46,183 nucleotides of DNA from the NCBI GenBank assembly GCA_020848735.1, contig JADLHO010000058.1, forward strand, positions 1 to 46,183. The letters run 5' to 3'. Source of the stretch: Planctomycetota bacterium. Lineage in GTDB: Bacteria > Planctomycetota > UBA1135 > UBA2386. Shown in pieces: positions 23,821 to 33,107 of this stretch. The notes under the pieces were generated by a model. That model was not told the origin of the DNA, did no database searches, and saw nothing but the letters and a program-made list of their open reading frames with translations. Position 1 is the first letter of the stretch, and each line of letters begins with the position of its first letter. The translations under genes were made by a program, and so were the position numbers.

Positions 23821-26800
23821 CCGATCTCCAGATCCGCACCGGCGCCACCAAGGGCGCGACCGAGAAGGTCTACTGGCGAAGCCTGGACCAACTGGCGAGC
23901 ACGCCCGAGTTCCAGGAGGTCCTGCACCGGGAGTTCCCCGAGGGGATCGCCGAGTCCTCGGGCCTCGAGGATCCCGTCTCGCGCCGCCGTTTCCTCGGCG
24001 TGGTCGCCGCTTCGGTCGCGCTCGCGGGCATGACGAGCTGCCGCAAGCCCGAGCGGGAGATCCTGCCCTTCAACAAGACCCCCGAAGGCATGGTGCCCGG
24101 GGTCCCGCGCTACTACGCGACGTCGCTCTCGCGCGGCGGCTTCGGCTTCGGCGTGCTCGTCCGGAGCAACGACGGTCGCCCCACGAAGATCGAGGGCAAC
24201 TCCGAGCACCCCTCGACCCGAGGCGCGACCGACAGTCTGCTGCAGGCCGAGATCCTGAATCTCTACGACCCCGCGCGCAGCAAGCAGGTCCGTCAGCGCG
24301 GGCATGCCGCGCCGGCTGCTGCGGCCGACGGCGCTCACGGCGCAGGCGGCGCCGGGCACCCGACCCTCGAGACCTTCCGCGCGTTCTGGGCGGAGCACCT
24401 CAAGTCCATCGCCGCGAAGTCGGGCGAGGGCTTCCACGTGCTCATGCCGACGACGAGCTCGCCGACCCTGCTCCGTCTCGCCGAGATGATGCGGGCCGAA
24501 CTCGGCAAGATGCGGTTCCACACCTGGTCGCCGGTCGGCTTCGAGGCGGTCCTCGACTCGACCCGACTCGCGTTCGGTCGAGCGCTGCTCCCGCAGTACG
24601 ACTTCGCCGTCGCCGACGTCGTCGCCAGCTTCGACAGCGACTTCCTCGGCGCAGACGCCCCGACGCTCGGCTGGACGCGCAGTTGGGCACAGAGCCGCAA
24701 GATCACGGAGCGCGCGGGCCGGGTCTCCCGCCTCTGGTGTGCGGAGGCCACCCACACGCTGACGGGGAGCAACGCGGACCACCGCTTCCGGATGTCCAGC
24801 GCCGACGTGGGGCTCAGCCTGCTCGCCCTCGCCGCCGAGTTGCTCGTCGGTGGCGACGCGATGCACAAGGAGCTGTCCAAGTACACCGCGAAGCTGTTCG
24901 ACAACGGCAAGCCGTCCTGGGTGAAGTCCCTGGCCGACGACCTGCGCGCGGCGAAGGGACGCTGCTGCGTCGTGGTCGGACCGCGACAGCCGGCGCTGAT
25001 CCAGGCCTTGGGACACGCGATCAACGCCCAGCTCGGTGCGGCCGGCGCGGGCATGGCCGTCAGCTACTGCGTGGCGCCTGCGGGAATCGAACGCGGCGCG
25101 GGACTCGGCGACATCGCGGAACTCGCTGCGGCGATGAAATCCGGCAAGGTCGAGACCCTCGTCTGCCTCGACACGAATCCGGTGTACGACGCACCTGCCG
25201 ATCTCGGCTTCGCCGAGGCGTTCGCCAAGGTGCCGCACACGATCCACTGCGGGCTCTGGGCCGACGAAACCGCGACGGCCTCCGAGTGGCACCTCCCGCT
25301 CTCCCACGAGCTCGAGCAGTGGGGTGACGTGCTCGCGTTCGATGGAACCCCGAGCATCGTTCAGCCGCTGATCGCGCCGCTGCATCACGAGTCGCGCTCC
25401 CCGATCGAGATCCTCGTCGAGCTCATGGGTGAGACGAAGGACGCCTGGACCGCGGTTCGCGAGACCTGGCAGGAGCGCAACCCGGCCGGACAGGGCTTCG
25501 AGGCGTGGTGGAAGAAGGCCGTGCATGACGGCGTGTTGCCTCGCCCGAGCGACCTCGACGTCGCCGCGCCGGCACTCGCCGTGCAGGCGGTCAAGGACCA
25601 GCTCATCGCCTTCGTGCCTGCCGCGTCGCCGACGCGCGATGCCCTGGAGATCAGCTTCCGGCCCTGCCCGAAGATCTGGGACGGTCGCTACTCCAACAAC
25701 GCCTGGCAGCAGGAGACCCCGTCGCCGATCGAACGGATGACCTGGGACAACGCCGTGCTCATGAGCCGCAGCACGGCCGCCGAACTCGGAGTCGCGAACA
25801 GCGACGTCGTGAGGGTCACGCTGGATGGTCGCAGCGTCGAGGGCGCAGCGTGGATCCAGCCAGGCCATGCCGACCACTGCCTCACGCTCACGCTGGGCTA
25901 CGGGCGGCGCATGGACGCGCACTGCGAAGTCGCGGCCGATCGCGGCTTCGACGCCTACCCGCTGCGTAGCTCGACCGGCCTGCACACGGGCCGTGGCGCG
26001 CGCGTCGAGAAGACCGGGCGCAGCTATCCCATCGTCGTGACGCAGGAGCACGGCACGATGGAAGGCCGACCGCTCGTGCGCGAGAACACGCTCGAGGGCT
26101 TCCGCGGATCCGAGTGGAAGGCCACCGACGAGTCGCCGCTCGGCAAGATGGCGAAGCTGCATGGCCACGGCATGCAGGAGTCCGATCTGACGAAGTCGCT
26201 CTTCGTCGAGCAGGACTACTCGCAGGGTTACCGCTGGGGGATGGTCATCGACCTGAACTCCTGCACCGGATGCGGAGCCTGTGTCACGGCGTGCGTCGCC
26301 GAGAACAACATCCCGATGGTCGGCAAGGACCAGGTCGCGCGGAACCGCGAGATGTTCTGGAACCGCATCGACCGCTACTTCGAGGGCGTCGACAAGAAGG
26401 TCGGTCTCCTCACGATCCAGGATCCCTCAGACGACCCGAAGGTCGTCTACCAGATGGTGCCTTGCATGCAGTGCGAGAACGCACCGTGCGAGAGCGTGTG
26501 CCCGGTCGCCGCGACCACGCACACGGAAGAGGGCCTGAACGACATGGTCTACAACCGCTGCATCGGCACGCGCTACTGCAGCAACAACTGCCCCTACAAG
26601 GTGCGGCGCTTCAACTGGTTCAACTTCAACAAGGACCACGCACCGGAGCGGAAGATGCAGTTCAACCCGGATGTCACCGTCCGGGCGCGCGGTGTGATGG
26701 AGAAGTGCACCTACTGCGTGCAGCGCATCAACGCCGGCAAGTTCCGCGCGAAGGCCGAGGGGCGGAAGCTCCAGGACCTCGTCGACATCAAGACGGCCTG

Positions 26801-26972
26801 CCAGCAGGTCTGCCCCGCGGAGGCCATCACCTTCGGCGACCTCAACGACAAGGACAGCCGCGTCGCGAAGCTCGCTTCGAGTCCGCTGAACTACGGGATG
26901 CTCGCTGAGCTCAACGTGAAGCCGCGAACCACCTACCTCGCCAAGATCCGCAACCCGAGGACGGAGAGCTGA
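23817..26972 (+). CDS. actB: Alternative Complex III subunit B, fused molybdopterin-like and Fe-S protein
   Basis: A 1051-residue fusion of the B1 (molybdopterin oxidoreductase-like) and B2 (ferredoxin-like) parts. The start ATG 23817 overlaps the actA stop. Residues 18-50 are the conserved YWRSLDQLASTPEF leader of this family. A Tat motif SRRRFLG is at 55-61, and C75 follows in GMTSC. The B1 part (about 80-790) has no obvious cofactor-binding Cys, as expected because ActB1 does not bind a pterin. The B2 part starts near 805, with C816, C819, C822 and C826, CMQCENAPCESVC, CIGTRYCSNNCPYK and CTYCVQRI plus CQQVCP. Four clusters, three [4Fe-4S] and one [3Fe-4S], are expected. It carries electrons from quinol towards the c-haems. 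Confidence 0.95.
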   Translation: MTDLQIRTGATKGATEKVYWRSLDQLASTPEFQEVLHREFPEGIAESSGLEDPVSRRRFLGVVAASVALAGMTSCRKPEREILPFNKTPEGMVPGVPRYYATSLSRGGFGFGVLVRSNDGRPTKIEGNSEHPSTRGATDSLLQAEILNLYDPARSKQVRQRGHAAPAAAADGAHGAGGAGHPTLETFRAFWAEHLKSIAAKSGEGFHVLMPTTSSPTLLRLAEMMRAELGKMRFHTWSPVGFEAVLDSTRLAFGRALLPQYDFAVADVVASFDSDFLGADAPTLGWTRSWAQSRKITERAGRVSRLWCAEATHTLTGSNADHRFRMSSADVGLSLLALAAELLVGGDAMHKELSKYTAKLFDNGKPSWVKSLADDLRAAKGRCCVVVGPRQPALIQALGHAINAQLGAAGAGMAVSYCVAPAGIERGAGLGDIAELAAAMKSGKVETLVCLDTNPVYDAPADLGFAEAFAKVPHTIHCGLWADETATASEWHLPLSHELEQWGDVLAFDGTPSIVQPLIAPLHHESRSPIEILVELMGETKDAWTAVRETWQERNPAGQGFEAWWKKAVHDGVLPRPSDLDVAAPALAVQAVKDQLIAFVPAASPTRDALEISFRPCPKIWDGRYSNNAWQQETPSPIERMTWDNAVLMSRSTAAELGVANSDVVRVTLDGRSVEGAAWIQPGHADHCLTLTLGYGRRMDAHCEVAADRGFDAYPLRSSTGLHTGRGARVEKTGRSYPIVVTQEHGTMEGRPLVRENTLEGFRGSEWKATDESPLGKMAKLHGHGMQESDLTKSLFVEQDYSQGYRWGMVIDLNSCTGCGACVTACVAENNIPMVGKDQVARNREMFWNRIDRYFEGVDKKVGLLTIQDPSDDPKVVYQMVPCMQCENAPCESVCPVAATTHTEEGLNDMVYNRCIGTRYCSNNCPYKVRRFNWFNFNKDHAPERKMQFNPDVTVRARGVMEKCTYCVQRINAGKFRAKAEGRKLQDLVDIKTACQQVCPAEAITFGDLNDKDSRVAKLASSPLNYGMLAELNVKPRTTYLAKIRNPRTES

Positions 26973-26975
26973 GCC

Positions 26976-28427
26976 GTGACGACGATCACCGTGATCGACG
27001 AACCCGAGAACCCGCTCGTCCGGGCACCCCTCGTCGAAGGTGGCAAGACCTTCGCGGACGTGACGGACATCGTCGCGAGGCCCGCCGAGCGCAAGACGAC
27101 CAGGGCCTGGTACCTGGGCTTCGGCGTCAGCGTCGCGATCCTGATGAACCTCGTGGCGATGATCGGCTACCTGATCGCCACGGGTATCGGCGTGTGGGGA
27201 AACAACATCCCCGCCGGTTGGGGTTGGCCGATCGTCAACTTCGTTTTCTGGATCGGCATCGGACACGCCGGGACGCTCATCTCGGCGATCCTCTGTCTCT
27301 TCCGACAGAAGTGGCGCACGTCGATCAACCGCGCCTCCGAGGCGATGACGATCTTCGCCGTCATGGCCGCGGGCATCTTCCCCGCCATCCACGTCGGCCG
27401 CATCTGGGTCATCTACTGGGTCTTCCCCCTGCCCAACCAGATGTCGATGTGGCCGAACTTCAAGAGCCCGCTGCTGTGGGACGTGTTCGCGGTGAGCACG
27501 TACTTCACGGTGTCGGCGCTCTTCTGGTTCGTCGGCCTCATCCCTGACCTCGCGACCTTCCGCGATCGCGCGTGGCAGCAGGGCCGCAAGCTGGCCGCCA
27601 GCATCTACGGCGTCTTCGCGCTCGGGTGGCATGGCAGCAACCGCCACTGGATCCACTACGAGAAGGCCTACCTGATCCTCGCCGGGCTGAGCACGCCGCT
27701 CGTGCTCTCCGTGCACTCGATCGTCTCGTTCGACTTCGCCGTGTCGTTGCTGCCCGGCTGGCACACCACGATCTTCCCGCCCTACTTCGTGGCGGGCGCC
27801 ATCTTCTCGGGCTTCGGCATGGTGCTGACGCTCATGATCCCGGCGCGGTCGTGGCTCGGTCTGCACTCGCTGATCACGCTCAACCACCTCGACAACATCG
27901 CGAAGATCCTCCTGCTGACCGGCACGATGGTCGGCTACGCGTACGGGATGGAGTTCTTCATCGCGTGGTACAGCGGCTCCGAATACGAGCAGTTCTGCTT
28001 CATGAACCGCGCGTTCGGACCCTACGCATGGGCCTACTGGATCATGGTCTCGTGCAACGTGATCAGTCCCCAGCTGTTCTGGATCCGGAAGTTCCGGCGC
28101 AGCCCCGCGGTGCTCTTCGTCGTGTCGATCTTCGTGAACATCGGCATGTGGTTCGAGCGCTTCGTGATCGCGGTCACCTCGCTGACCCGTGACTTCCTGC
28201 CCTCGAGCTGGGGCAACTTCTCGCCGACGATCATCGACTTCCTCACCTATCTCGGCAGCTTCGGCCTCTTCTTCACCTGCTTCCTGCTCTTCGCCCGGTG
28301 GCTGCCCGTCATCGCGATCAGCGAGGTGAAGGGCGTGATGCCCGAAGCCAACCCCCACCATGGGGGCCATGACGCCGGGCACCACGGCAAGCCGTCGCAC
28401 GGCACGCACGCACTGGGGGCGCACTGA
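26976..28427 (+). CDS. actC: Alternative Complex III subunit C, NrfD-like quinol-interacting protein
   Basis: A 483-residue membrane protein with about ten transmembrane segments, NrfD/PsrC type. It probably forms a quinol site and a proton path in the complex. Typical elements include [18 protein letters not shown] near residue 47, [44 protein letters not shown] and the helices with [10 protein letters not shown] and [15 protein letters not shown]. The start GTG 26976 lies three bases after the actB stop. The C-terminal tail ([19 protein letters not shown]) has eight histidines in about 30 residues and is not part of the conserved fold. It ends in a TGATG overlap with actD. Confidence 0.94.
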   Translation: MTTITVIDEPENPLVRAPLVEGGKTFADVTDIVARPAERKTTRAWYLGFGVSVAILMNLVAMIGYLIATGIGVWGNNIPAGWGWPIVNFVFWIGIGHAGTLISAILCLFRQKWRTSINRASEAMTIFAVMAAGIFPAIHVGRIWVIYWVFPLPNQMSMWPNFKSPLLWDVFAVSTYFTVSALFWFVGLIPDLATFRDRAWQQGRKLAASIYGVFALGWHGSNRHWIHYEKAYLILAGLSTPLVLSVHSIVSFDFAVSLLPGWHTTIFPPYFVAGAIFSGFGMVLTLMIPARSWLGLHSLITLNHLDNIAKILLLTGTMVGYAYGMEFFIAWYSGSEYEQFCFMNRAFGPYAWAYWIMVSCNVISPQLFWIRKFRRSPAVLFVVSIFVNIGMWFERFVIAVTSLTRDFLPSSWGNFSPTIIDFLTYLGSFGLFFTCFLLFARWLPVIAISEVKGVMPEANPHHGGHDAGHHGKPSHGTHALGAH

Positions 28428-28984
28428 TGAACCAGACGGGCAACAAGTCGGGTGGCACCTATTGGGGCGCCGTCGCCGAATTCGACTCGGCGGCAGCGAT
28501 CTACCACGCTGCCGAGAAGGTGACTGCGGCGGGCTACGCGCGCGTCGACAGTCACACTCCGTTCCCCATCCATGGGATGGACCGCGCCCTTCGCCAGGGG
28601 CCGAGTCACCTGGGTTGGTTCGTCATCTGCGCCGGCGCGACGGGCATCGTCGCCGCGCAGCTGATGATGTGGTGGATGAACGAGGTCGACTACCGCATGG
28701 TGACGAGCGGAAAGCCGCCGTACACGTGGCCGCCGACGATCCCGATCACCTTCGAGTTGATGGTGTTGTTCTCTGCCCTGACCGCGGTGTTCGGCATGTT
28801 CATGCTGAACCGCCTGCCGAGGCACCATCACCCGATCTTCGAACACTCCACGTTCCACCGCGTCACGAACGACAAGTTCTTCCTGTCGATCGAGGCCGCG
28901 GATCCGAAGTTCGACCGCACGCAGACCGTGAACTTCCTGCGGGATCTCGGCGGCAAGAACGTCGAACTCGTCGCGGACGCCTGA
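28427..28984 (+). CDS. actD: Alternative Complex III subunit D (DUF3341)
   Basis: A 185-residue protein. It begins with a soluble region (AEFDSAAAIYHAAEKVTAAGY, the DUF3341 opening), followed by SHTPFPIHGMDRALRQGPS, a conserved ActD signature. Two transmembrane helices (WFVICAGATGIVAAQLMMWWM and ITFELMVLFSALTAVFGMFML) follow. The C-terminal end is soluble (FFLSIEAADPKFDRTQTVNFL). It is thought to be a structural subunit of the membrane arm. It starts at ATG 28427, sharing one base with the actC stop. Confidence 0.94.
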   Translation: MNQTGNKSGGTYWGAVAEFDSAAAIYHAAEKVTAAGYARVDSHTPFPIHGMDRALRQGPSHLGWFVICAGATGIVAAQLMMWWMNEVDYRMVTSGKPPYTWPPTIPITFELMVLFSALTAVFGMFMLNRLPRHHHPIFEHSTFHRVTNDKFFLSIEAADPKFDRTQTVNFLRDLGGKNVELVADA

Positions 28985-28998
28985 GGGGACTCGAGACG

Positions 28999-29595
28999 AT
29001 GATGCTCGCCAAGAAGATCTCCGTGCTCCTCGCCGTCGGCCTCGCGATCCTCGCGCTCGGCGCGTGCCGCGGAGCGATCAAGAAGCACCCGCCGATCCAC
29101 CCCGTCCTGGACATGGACTTCCAGGACAAGGTGAAGGCCCAGCTCGGGCTCGAGTTCGACGGCTGGCGCGACGGACGCGGTTCACGTACACCGCCGGCCG
29201 GGACCGTCGCTCGCGACTCGCTGAACTGGGAAACGGAAGCCGTCTTCCAGGATGCGAACGGCGCCTACCTCGACAACCCCTTGCCCGCAGACGAGTCCGT
29301 GGTGCGTCGCGGTCAGGAGCGATTCGACATCTACTGCTCGGTGTGCCATGACCGCACCGGCGCCGGCAACGGCCTCGTGCTCCAGCGCGCGAAGCTGGTG
29401 AGCAAGGCAGCCTTCAACTACGCGGTGCCCCACCTCGCCAAGGAGCCGCGCCTCGTCCAGAGCAAGGACGGCTACCTCTTCCAGGTGATCTCGAACGGCC
29501 AGGCGACGATGCCGTCGTACGCCGCGCAGATCCCGCCCCGCGATCGCTGGGCCATCGTCCATTACCTGCGCGTGCTCCAGTCGCGTGCCAACTGA
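28999..29595 (+). CDS. actE: Alternative Complex III subunit E, monohaem cytochrome c lipoprotein
   Basis: A 198-residue protein. Start ATG 28999 (a second ATG directly follows) begins a lipoprotein signal with lipobox LGAC near residue 20. One CxxCH haem site is at C113-C116-H117 (YCSVCHDR), and a distal Met ligand probably lies in ATMPSYAAQIPPRDRW. Length and layout agree with ActE, the exit cytochrome of the complex, and it would hand electrons to the caa3 oxidase. It follows actD by 14 bases and leads into actF after 27 bases. Confidence 0.93.
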   Translation: MMLAKKISVLLAVGLAILALGACRGAIKKHPPIHPVLDMDFQDKVKAQLGLEFDGWRDGRGSRTPPAGTVARDSLNWETEAVFQDANGAYLDNPLPADESVVRRGQERFDIYCSVCHDRTGAGNGLVLQRAKLVSKAAFNYAVPHLAKEPRLVQSKDGYLFQVISNGQATMPSYAAQIPPRDRWAIVHYLRVLQSRAN

Positions 29596-29622
29596 TCCAG
29601 ACTCGGTGAGAAGCGAAACACG

Positions 29623-30861
29623 ATGACCGCTACCACCATCGCCCCGACGATCGAGCAGGTCGCCCCGGGTGTCACGACGCGCGTCAAGGCGGGCGACCTG
29701 CAGGTCCCGCAGAAGGGCCTCCTGGCCCTCGGCGCACTCGCTCTGGTCGCCACGCTCGCGGGGATGTTCCTGAGCGAGGGCGAGTCCAAGCGGCACGCCT
29801 TCCACGCCTACCTCGTCGCCTACATGTTCACGCTCAGCCTCGGGCTGGGCAGCCTGTTCTTCGTGATGGTCCAGCAGATCACGCGCGCCGGTTGGAGCGT
29901 CGTGGTCCGTCGCACCACCGAGAACTTCATGGCGGTGCTCTTCCCCTGGATGGCGATCCTCTTCGTGCCGATCGCCCTCGGGATCCACGAGCTCTACGAG
30001 TGGACCCACGAGGACGTGGTCGCGAAGGACGAGCTCTTGACGGGCAAGTCGGGCTACCTCAACCCGACGTTCTTCTTCGTGCGCGCGGTCGTCTACTTCG
30101 TCGTGTGGGGTGGCCTCGCAACTTTCTTCCGCCGCACCAGCCTCAAGCAGGACCAGACGGGAGACGCGACGCTCTCGCTGAAGATGGCGCGGGTCGCCGC
30201 TCCCGGCCTCCTGCTCTTCGCCCTCACGGTCACCGCCGCCGCGATCGACTGGATGATGTCGCTCGCACCCCACTGGTTCTCGACCATGTTCGGGCTGATC
30301 TACTTCGGTGGTTCGGTCATGACGACCATGGCGATGCTGATCGTCGTGTTCAGCTGGTTGCGCACGAAGGGCTACCTCGGGCAGGTCATCACGCAGGAGC
30401 ACTACCACGATCTCGGGAAGCTGCTCTTCGCGTTCATGGTGTTCTGGGCGTACACGAGCTTCTCGCAATACATGCTCATCTGGTACGCCAACCTCCCCGA
30501 GGAGACGGAGTGGTACCAGCACCGCACGCACGGCGGTTGGCAGCCCATCTTCGTGACGCTCGCGATCGGGCACTTCCTGCTGCCCTTCGGGATGTTGATG
30601 TCACGCAACGTGAAGCGTCATCGTCTCGGGCTCGTGGTCGGCGCGGTCCTCCTGATCGCGATGCATTGGCTCGACATGCAGTTCCAGATCATGCCGGGGC
30701 TGCACGAGCACGGGATGCACGTGAGCTGGATCGACGCCACGGCCCTCATCGGCGTCCTCGGCCTCTTCCTCGGCCTCGCGCTGAAGAACGTGATTTCGGC
30801 CCCGCTGATCCCGGAGCGCGATCCGCGGCTTGCCGAGTCCCTCCACTTCCACAACGTCTGA
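29623..30861 (+). CDS. actF: Alternative Complex III subunit F, quinol-interacting membrane protein
   Basis: A 412-residue protein with about ten transmembrane helices, distantly related to ActC and NrfD. Helices include FHAYLVAYMFTLSLGLGSLFFVMV, NFMAVLFPWMAILFVPIALGI and IDWMMSLAPHWFSTMFGLIYF. The SFSQYMLIWYANLPEETEWY and GWQPIFVTLAIGHFLLPF segments are typical of ActF. By family knowledge it completes the membrane arm of the complex. It begins at ATG 29623 and its length is normal. It is the last canonical act gene here; the small gene at 30885 may supply an extra subunit. Confidence 0.93.
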   Translation: MTATTIAPTIEQVAPGVTTRVKAGDLQVPQKGLLALGALALVATLAGMFLSEGESKRHAFHAYLVAYMFTLSLGLGSLFFVMVQQITRAGWSVVVRRTTENFMAVLFPWMAILFVPIALGIHELYEWTHEDVVAKDELLTGKSGYLNPTFFFVRAVVYFVVWGGLATFFRRTSLKQDQTGDATLSLKMARVAAPGLLLFALTVTAAAIDWMMSLAPHWFSTMFGLIYFGGSVMTTMAMLIVVFSWLRTKGYLGQVITQEHYHDLGKLLFAFMVFWAYTSFSQYMLIWYANLPEETEWYQHRTHGGWQPIFVTLAIGHFLLPFGMLMSRNVKRHRLGLVVGAVLLIAMHWLDMQFQIMPGLHEHGMHVSWIDATALIGVLGLFLGLALKNVISAPLIPERDPRLAESLHFHNV

Positions 30862-30884
30862 TCGACCGGAACCGGACCTAGAAC

Positions 30885-31211
30885 ATGGGACACGCCCACG
30901 ACGCGCACGCGACCACCGGCCCGGCCGAACACGACCCGGCCCACGACGTCGACGGCAAGAAGCTCACGCTCTGGCTCGTCGGCTGCACGATCGGGATCTT
31001 CGGGACCGTCTTCGTGCTGCTGGTGCTCTTCGAGCAGATCATCGAGCACCAGCGGAACAAGGTCGTCGGCCTCGCTCCCACGCCGCAGCGCGACAGCCTG
31101 CGCCAGGCGGAGGACGGCGACCTCAGTGGGCGCTCCGGTGGCAAGAGCGTCGACCAGGCCATCAAGGACTACGTGCAGAAGCACGGCGGGAAGCCGGCGA
31201 CCGGCCGCTGA
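30885..31211 (+). CDS. Small single-span membrane protein in the respiratory cluster
   Basis: A 108-residue protein of no family I recognise. Residues 1-25 are His-rich (MGHAHDAHATTGPAEHDPAHD, five His). One transmembrane segment (LTLWLVGCTIGIFGTVFVLLVLF) is followed by a basic region (EHQRNKVVGLAPTPQRDSL) and a Lys/Gly tail that is probably soluble. ATG 30885 is 23 bases after actF. Because it sits between actF and the SCO gene it might be an accessory subunit of either complex, such as an ActG/ActH-like piece, but no sequence feature decides this. Confidence 0.75.
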   Translation: MGHAHDAHATTGPAEHDPAHDVDGKKLTLWLVGCTIGIFGTVFVLLVLFEQIIEHQRNKVVGLAPTPQRDSLRQAEDGDLSGRSGGKSVDQAIKDYVQKHGGKPATGR

Positions 31212-31245
31212 TCCCGCGATCGCGCAACGCAGAGTCTCGCCCGCC

Positions 31246-32127
31246 ATGTCCTCCTCCCCCCTTCGATCCACCCGGCACTGCCCGTCGCGTGTCCTCACGC
31301 GCGCGCTGCTGGCGCCGTTCCTGGCGGTGCTGCTGATCGGCGGCGGGGTCGCGGCCCAGAACATGCGCGTGCCTCCGGTCCTCGACGCCGCGGCACTGGT
31401 GTCGGACAAGCTCGGACAGGCCGCGGCGTTCGACGTCGCCCTCGTCGACGAGTACGGCCAGCCCTTCGTGCTCGCCGAGCGGATGAAGGGCGAGCGGCCG
31501 ATCGTCCTGAATCTGGGGTACTTCGGCTGCCCGGGGATGTGCGGGTTCGTGCTCAACACCTTCCTCGAGAGGATGGTCGAGAGCGGGATGCGACCCGGTC
31601 ACGAGCTCGACCTGGTGACCGTCAGCGTGCATCCGAAGGAGTCCGTCGAACTCGCCAGCGACAAGAAGCGCAGCTATCTCGAGTCCTTCAAGCAGCCGGA
31701 GTGGGCGCTCCACTGGCACTTCCTGACGGGTGCGGGCGACGAGACCAGGCGCCTCGCATCGAGCGTGGTTTGGGGCTTCCGTCACGACCTGGAGACCGAC
31801 GAGATCGATCACCCGCCGGTCGTCGTGGTGCTCTCCCCGAAGGGCGTGGTCTCGCGCTACCTCGACGCGCGCGACCTCGATTCGACCACCCTCCGCCGCG
31901 CGATCATCGAGGCGAGCGGCGGCAAGGTCGGCAGCTTCCTCGAGCGCATCGTCGTCACCTGCCTGACCTTCGACCCGAACAGCGGGCGCTACGAGGTCGC
32001 CGCCATGACCATCATGCGCGTCGGCGGCGGCGTGACCGTCGTCGCGGTCGCAACGATGATCTTCCTACTCTGGCGTCGGGAACGTCGCGTCCGCGCGACC
32101 GCTGTCGCCGCACCCATGTCTGCGTGA
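31246..32127 (+). CDS. SCO1/SenC family copper chaperone
   Basis: A 293-residue membrane-bound thioredoxin-fold protein that delivers copper to the CuA site of cytochrome c oxidase. Start ATG 31246. A signal segment (ALLAPFLAVLLIGGGVAAQ) precedes the thioredoxin domain, where the copper-binding CPGMC lies at C95 and C99, with the conserved DHPPVVVVLSPKG contributing the histidine ligand. A C-terminal transmembrane helix (GGGVTVVAVATMIFLLW) plus a basic tail is additional to the usual N-terminal anchor of the family. Its place directly before ctaC agrees with CuA metallation. Confidence 0.92.
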   Translation: MSSSPLRSTRHCPSRVLTRALLAPFLAVLLIGGGVAAQNMRVPPVLDAAALVSDKLGQAAAFDVALVDEYGQPFVLAERMKGERPIVLNLGYFGCPGMCGFVLNTFLERMVESGMRPGHELDLVTVSVHPKESVELASDKKRSYLESFKQPEWALHWHFLTGAGDETRRLASSVVWGFRHDLETDEIDHPPVVVVLSPKGVVSRYLDARDLDSTTLRRAIIEASGGKVGSFLERIVVTCLTFDPNSGRYEVAAMTIMRVGGGVTVVAVATMIFLLWRRERRVRATAVAAPMSA

Positions 32128-32140
32128 GCCCGAAGTACCC

Positions 32141-33088
32141 GTGATCGCCTTCCAAGACCCACTGGGCCAGCTGCCGCCGCAGGCGTCGACCTTCGCGGCA
32201 GACCACGACGCTCTCTTCTATTTCCTCACCTGGGTGAGCATCGGCTCGTTCGCCCTCGTGCTCGGGTTGCTCGTCTACTCGGCCGTGCGCTGGCATCGGA
32301 AGACGCCGGATCAGCCGGCCGCCTCCGACGTCACCCACAACACGCGGCTCGAGGTGATCTGGACGCTGATCCCGGCGGTCGTCGTGATCGTGGTCTTCGC
32401 GTGGGGCTTCCGCGGCATCCAGCCCCAGCAGATCGCGCCTGCGGACTCGCGCCAGTACCGCGCCGAGGCCTTCACCTGGGGTTGGGACCTCTACCACCCC
32501 GGCGCCACGCAGTCCTCGGGCGAGCTCTGGTTCGAGATCGACAAGCCCGCGCGCGTACAGCTCACCAGCCGTGACGTGCTGCACGCGTTCTACATCCCCG
32601 CGTTCCGCATCAAGCGCGACGTGGTGCCCGGCTTCCGCAATCAGGTCTGGTTCCAGCCGACCAGGCTCGGCGACTACACGCTGTATTGCGCGGAGTACTG
32701 CGGCGACCAGCACTCCCAGATGCGTCGTGTGGTGCACGTCGTCGACGCGGCGACCTACGCCAAGGAGCCGTGGAACGTGCTGCCGGAGACTCCCGAGGGT
32801 CGCGGCGAGTACTTCTACCGCATGAAGGCGTGCGTCGGCTGCCACGGCATTGCCGCGGACTCGCCGACGGTCATCGCTCCGACCTTCTTCGGGATCTTCG
32901 GCCGCAAGGGTCGCCTCTCGGACGACAGCGAGTACACGGCGGATGAGGCCTATCTCCGCGAGTCGATCCGCAACTCGACGGCGAAGATCGTGAAGGGCTA
33001 TCAGCCGCTGATGCCGATCTTCGACCCGAACTCGCTGAGCGACGACAACATCGGCGACATCATCGCCTGGATGAAGACCCTCAAGTGA
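32141..33088 (+). CDS. ctaC: Cytochrome c oxidase subunit II with fused cytochrome c
   Basis: A 315-residue subunit II of a caa3-type oxidase. Two N-terminal helices (TWVSIGSFALVLGLLVYSAV and VIWTLIPAVVVIVVFAWGF) precede the cupredoxin domain. The CuA ligands are visible as C183, C187, H191 and M194 in YCAEYCGDQHSQM. After a linker, a c-type haem domain has C231-VG-C234-H235 (ACVGCHG) and runs to the end. The fused cytochrome means that the oxidase accepts electrons through its own c-haem, for example from ActE. Start GTG 32141 lies 13 bases after the SCO gene. Confidence 0.95.
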   Translation: MIAFQDPLGQLPPQASTFAADHDALFYFLTWVSIGSFALVLGLLVYSAVRWHRKTPDQPAASDVTHNTRLEVIWTLIPAVVVIVVFAWGFRGIQPQQIAPADSRQYRAEAFTWGWDLYHPGATQSSGELWFEIDKPARVQLTSRDVLHAFYIPAFRIKRDVVPGFRNQVWFQPTRLGDYTLYCAEYCGDQHSQMRRVVHVVDAATYAKEPWNVLPETPEGRGEYFYRMKACVGCHGIAADSPTVIAPTFFGIFGRKGRLSDDSEYTADEAYLRESIRNSTAKIVKGYQPLMPIFDPNSLSDDNIGDIIAWMKTLK

Positions 33089-33107
33089 TCCCGGAGCTCC
33101 GCATTCC

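Noticed and set aside
23811..28424. Very long minus-strand open frames opposite actB and actC
   Set aside because: Low-complexity His/Arg/Asp/Glu translations without motifs, opposite well-conserved genes on the plus strand.
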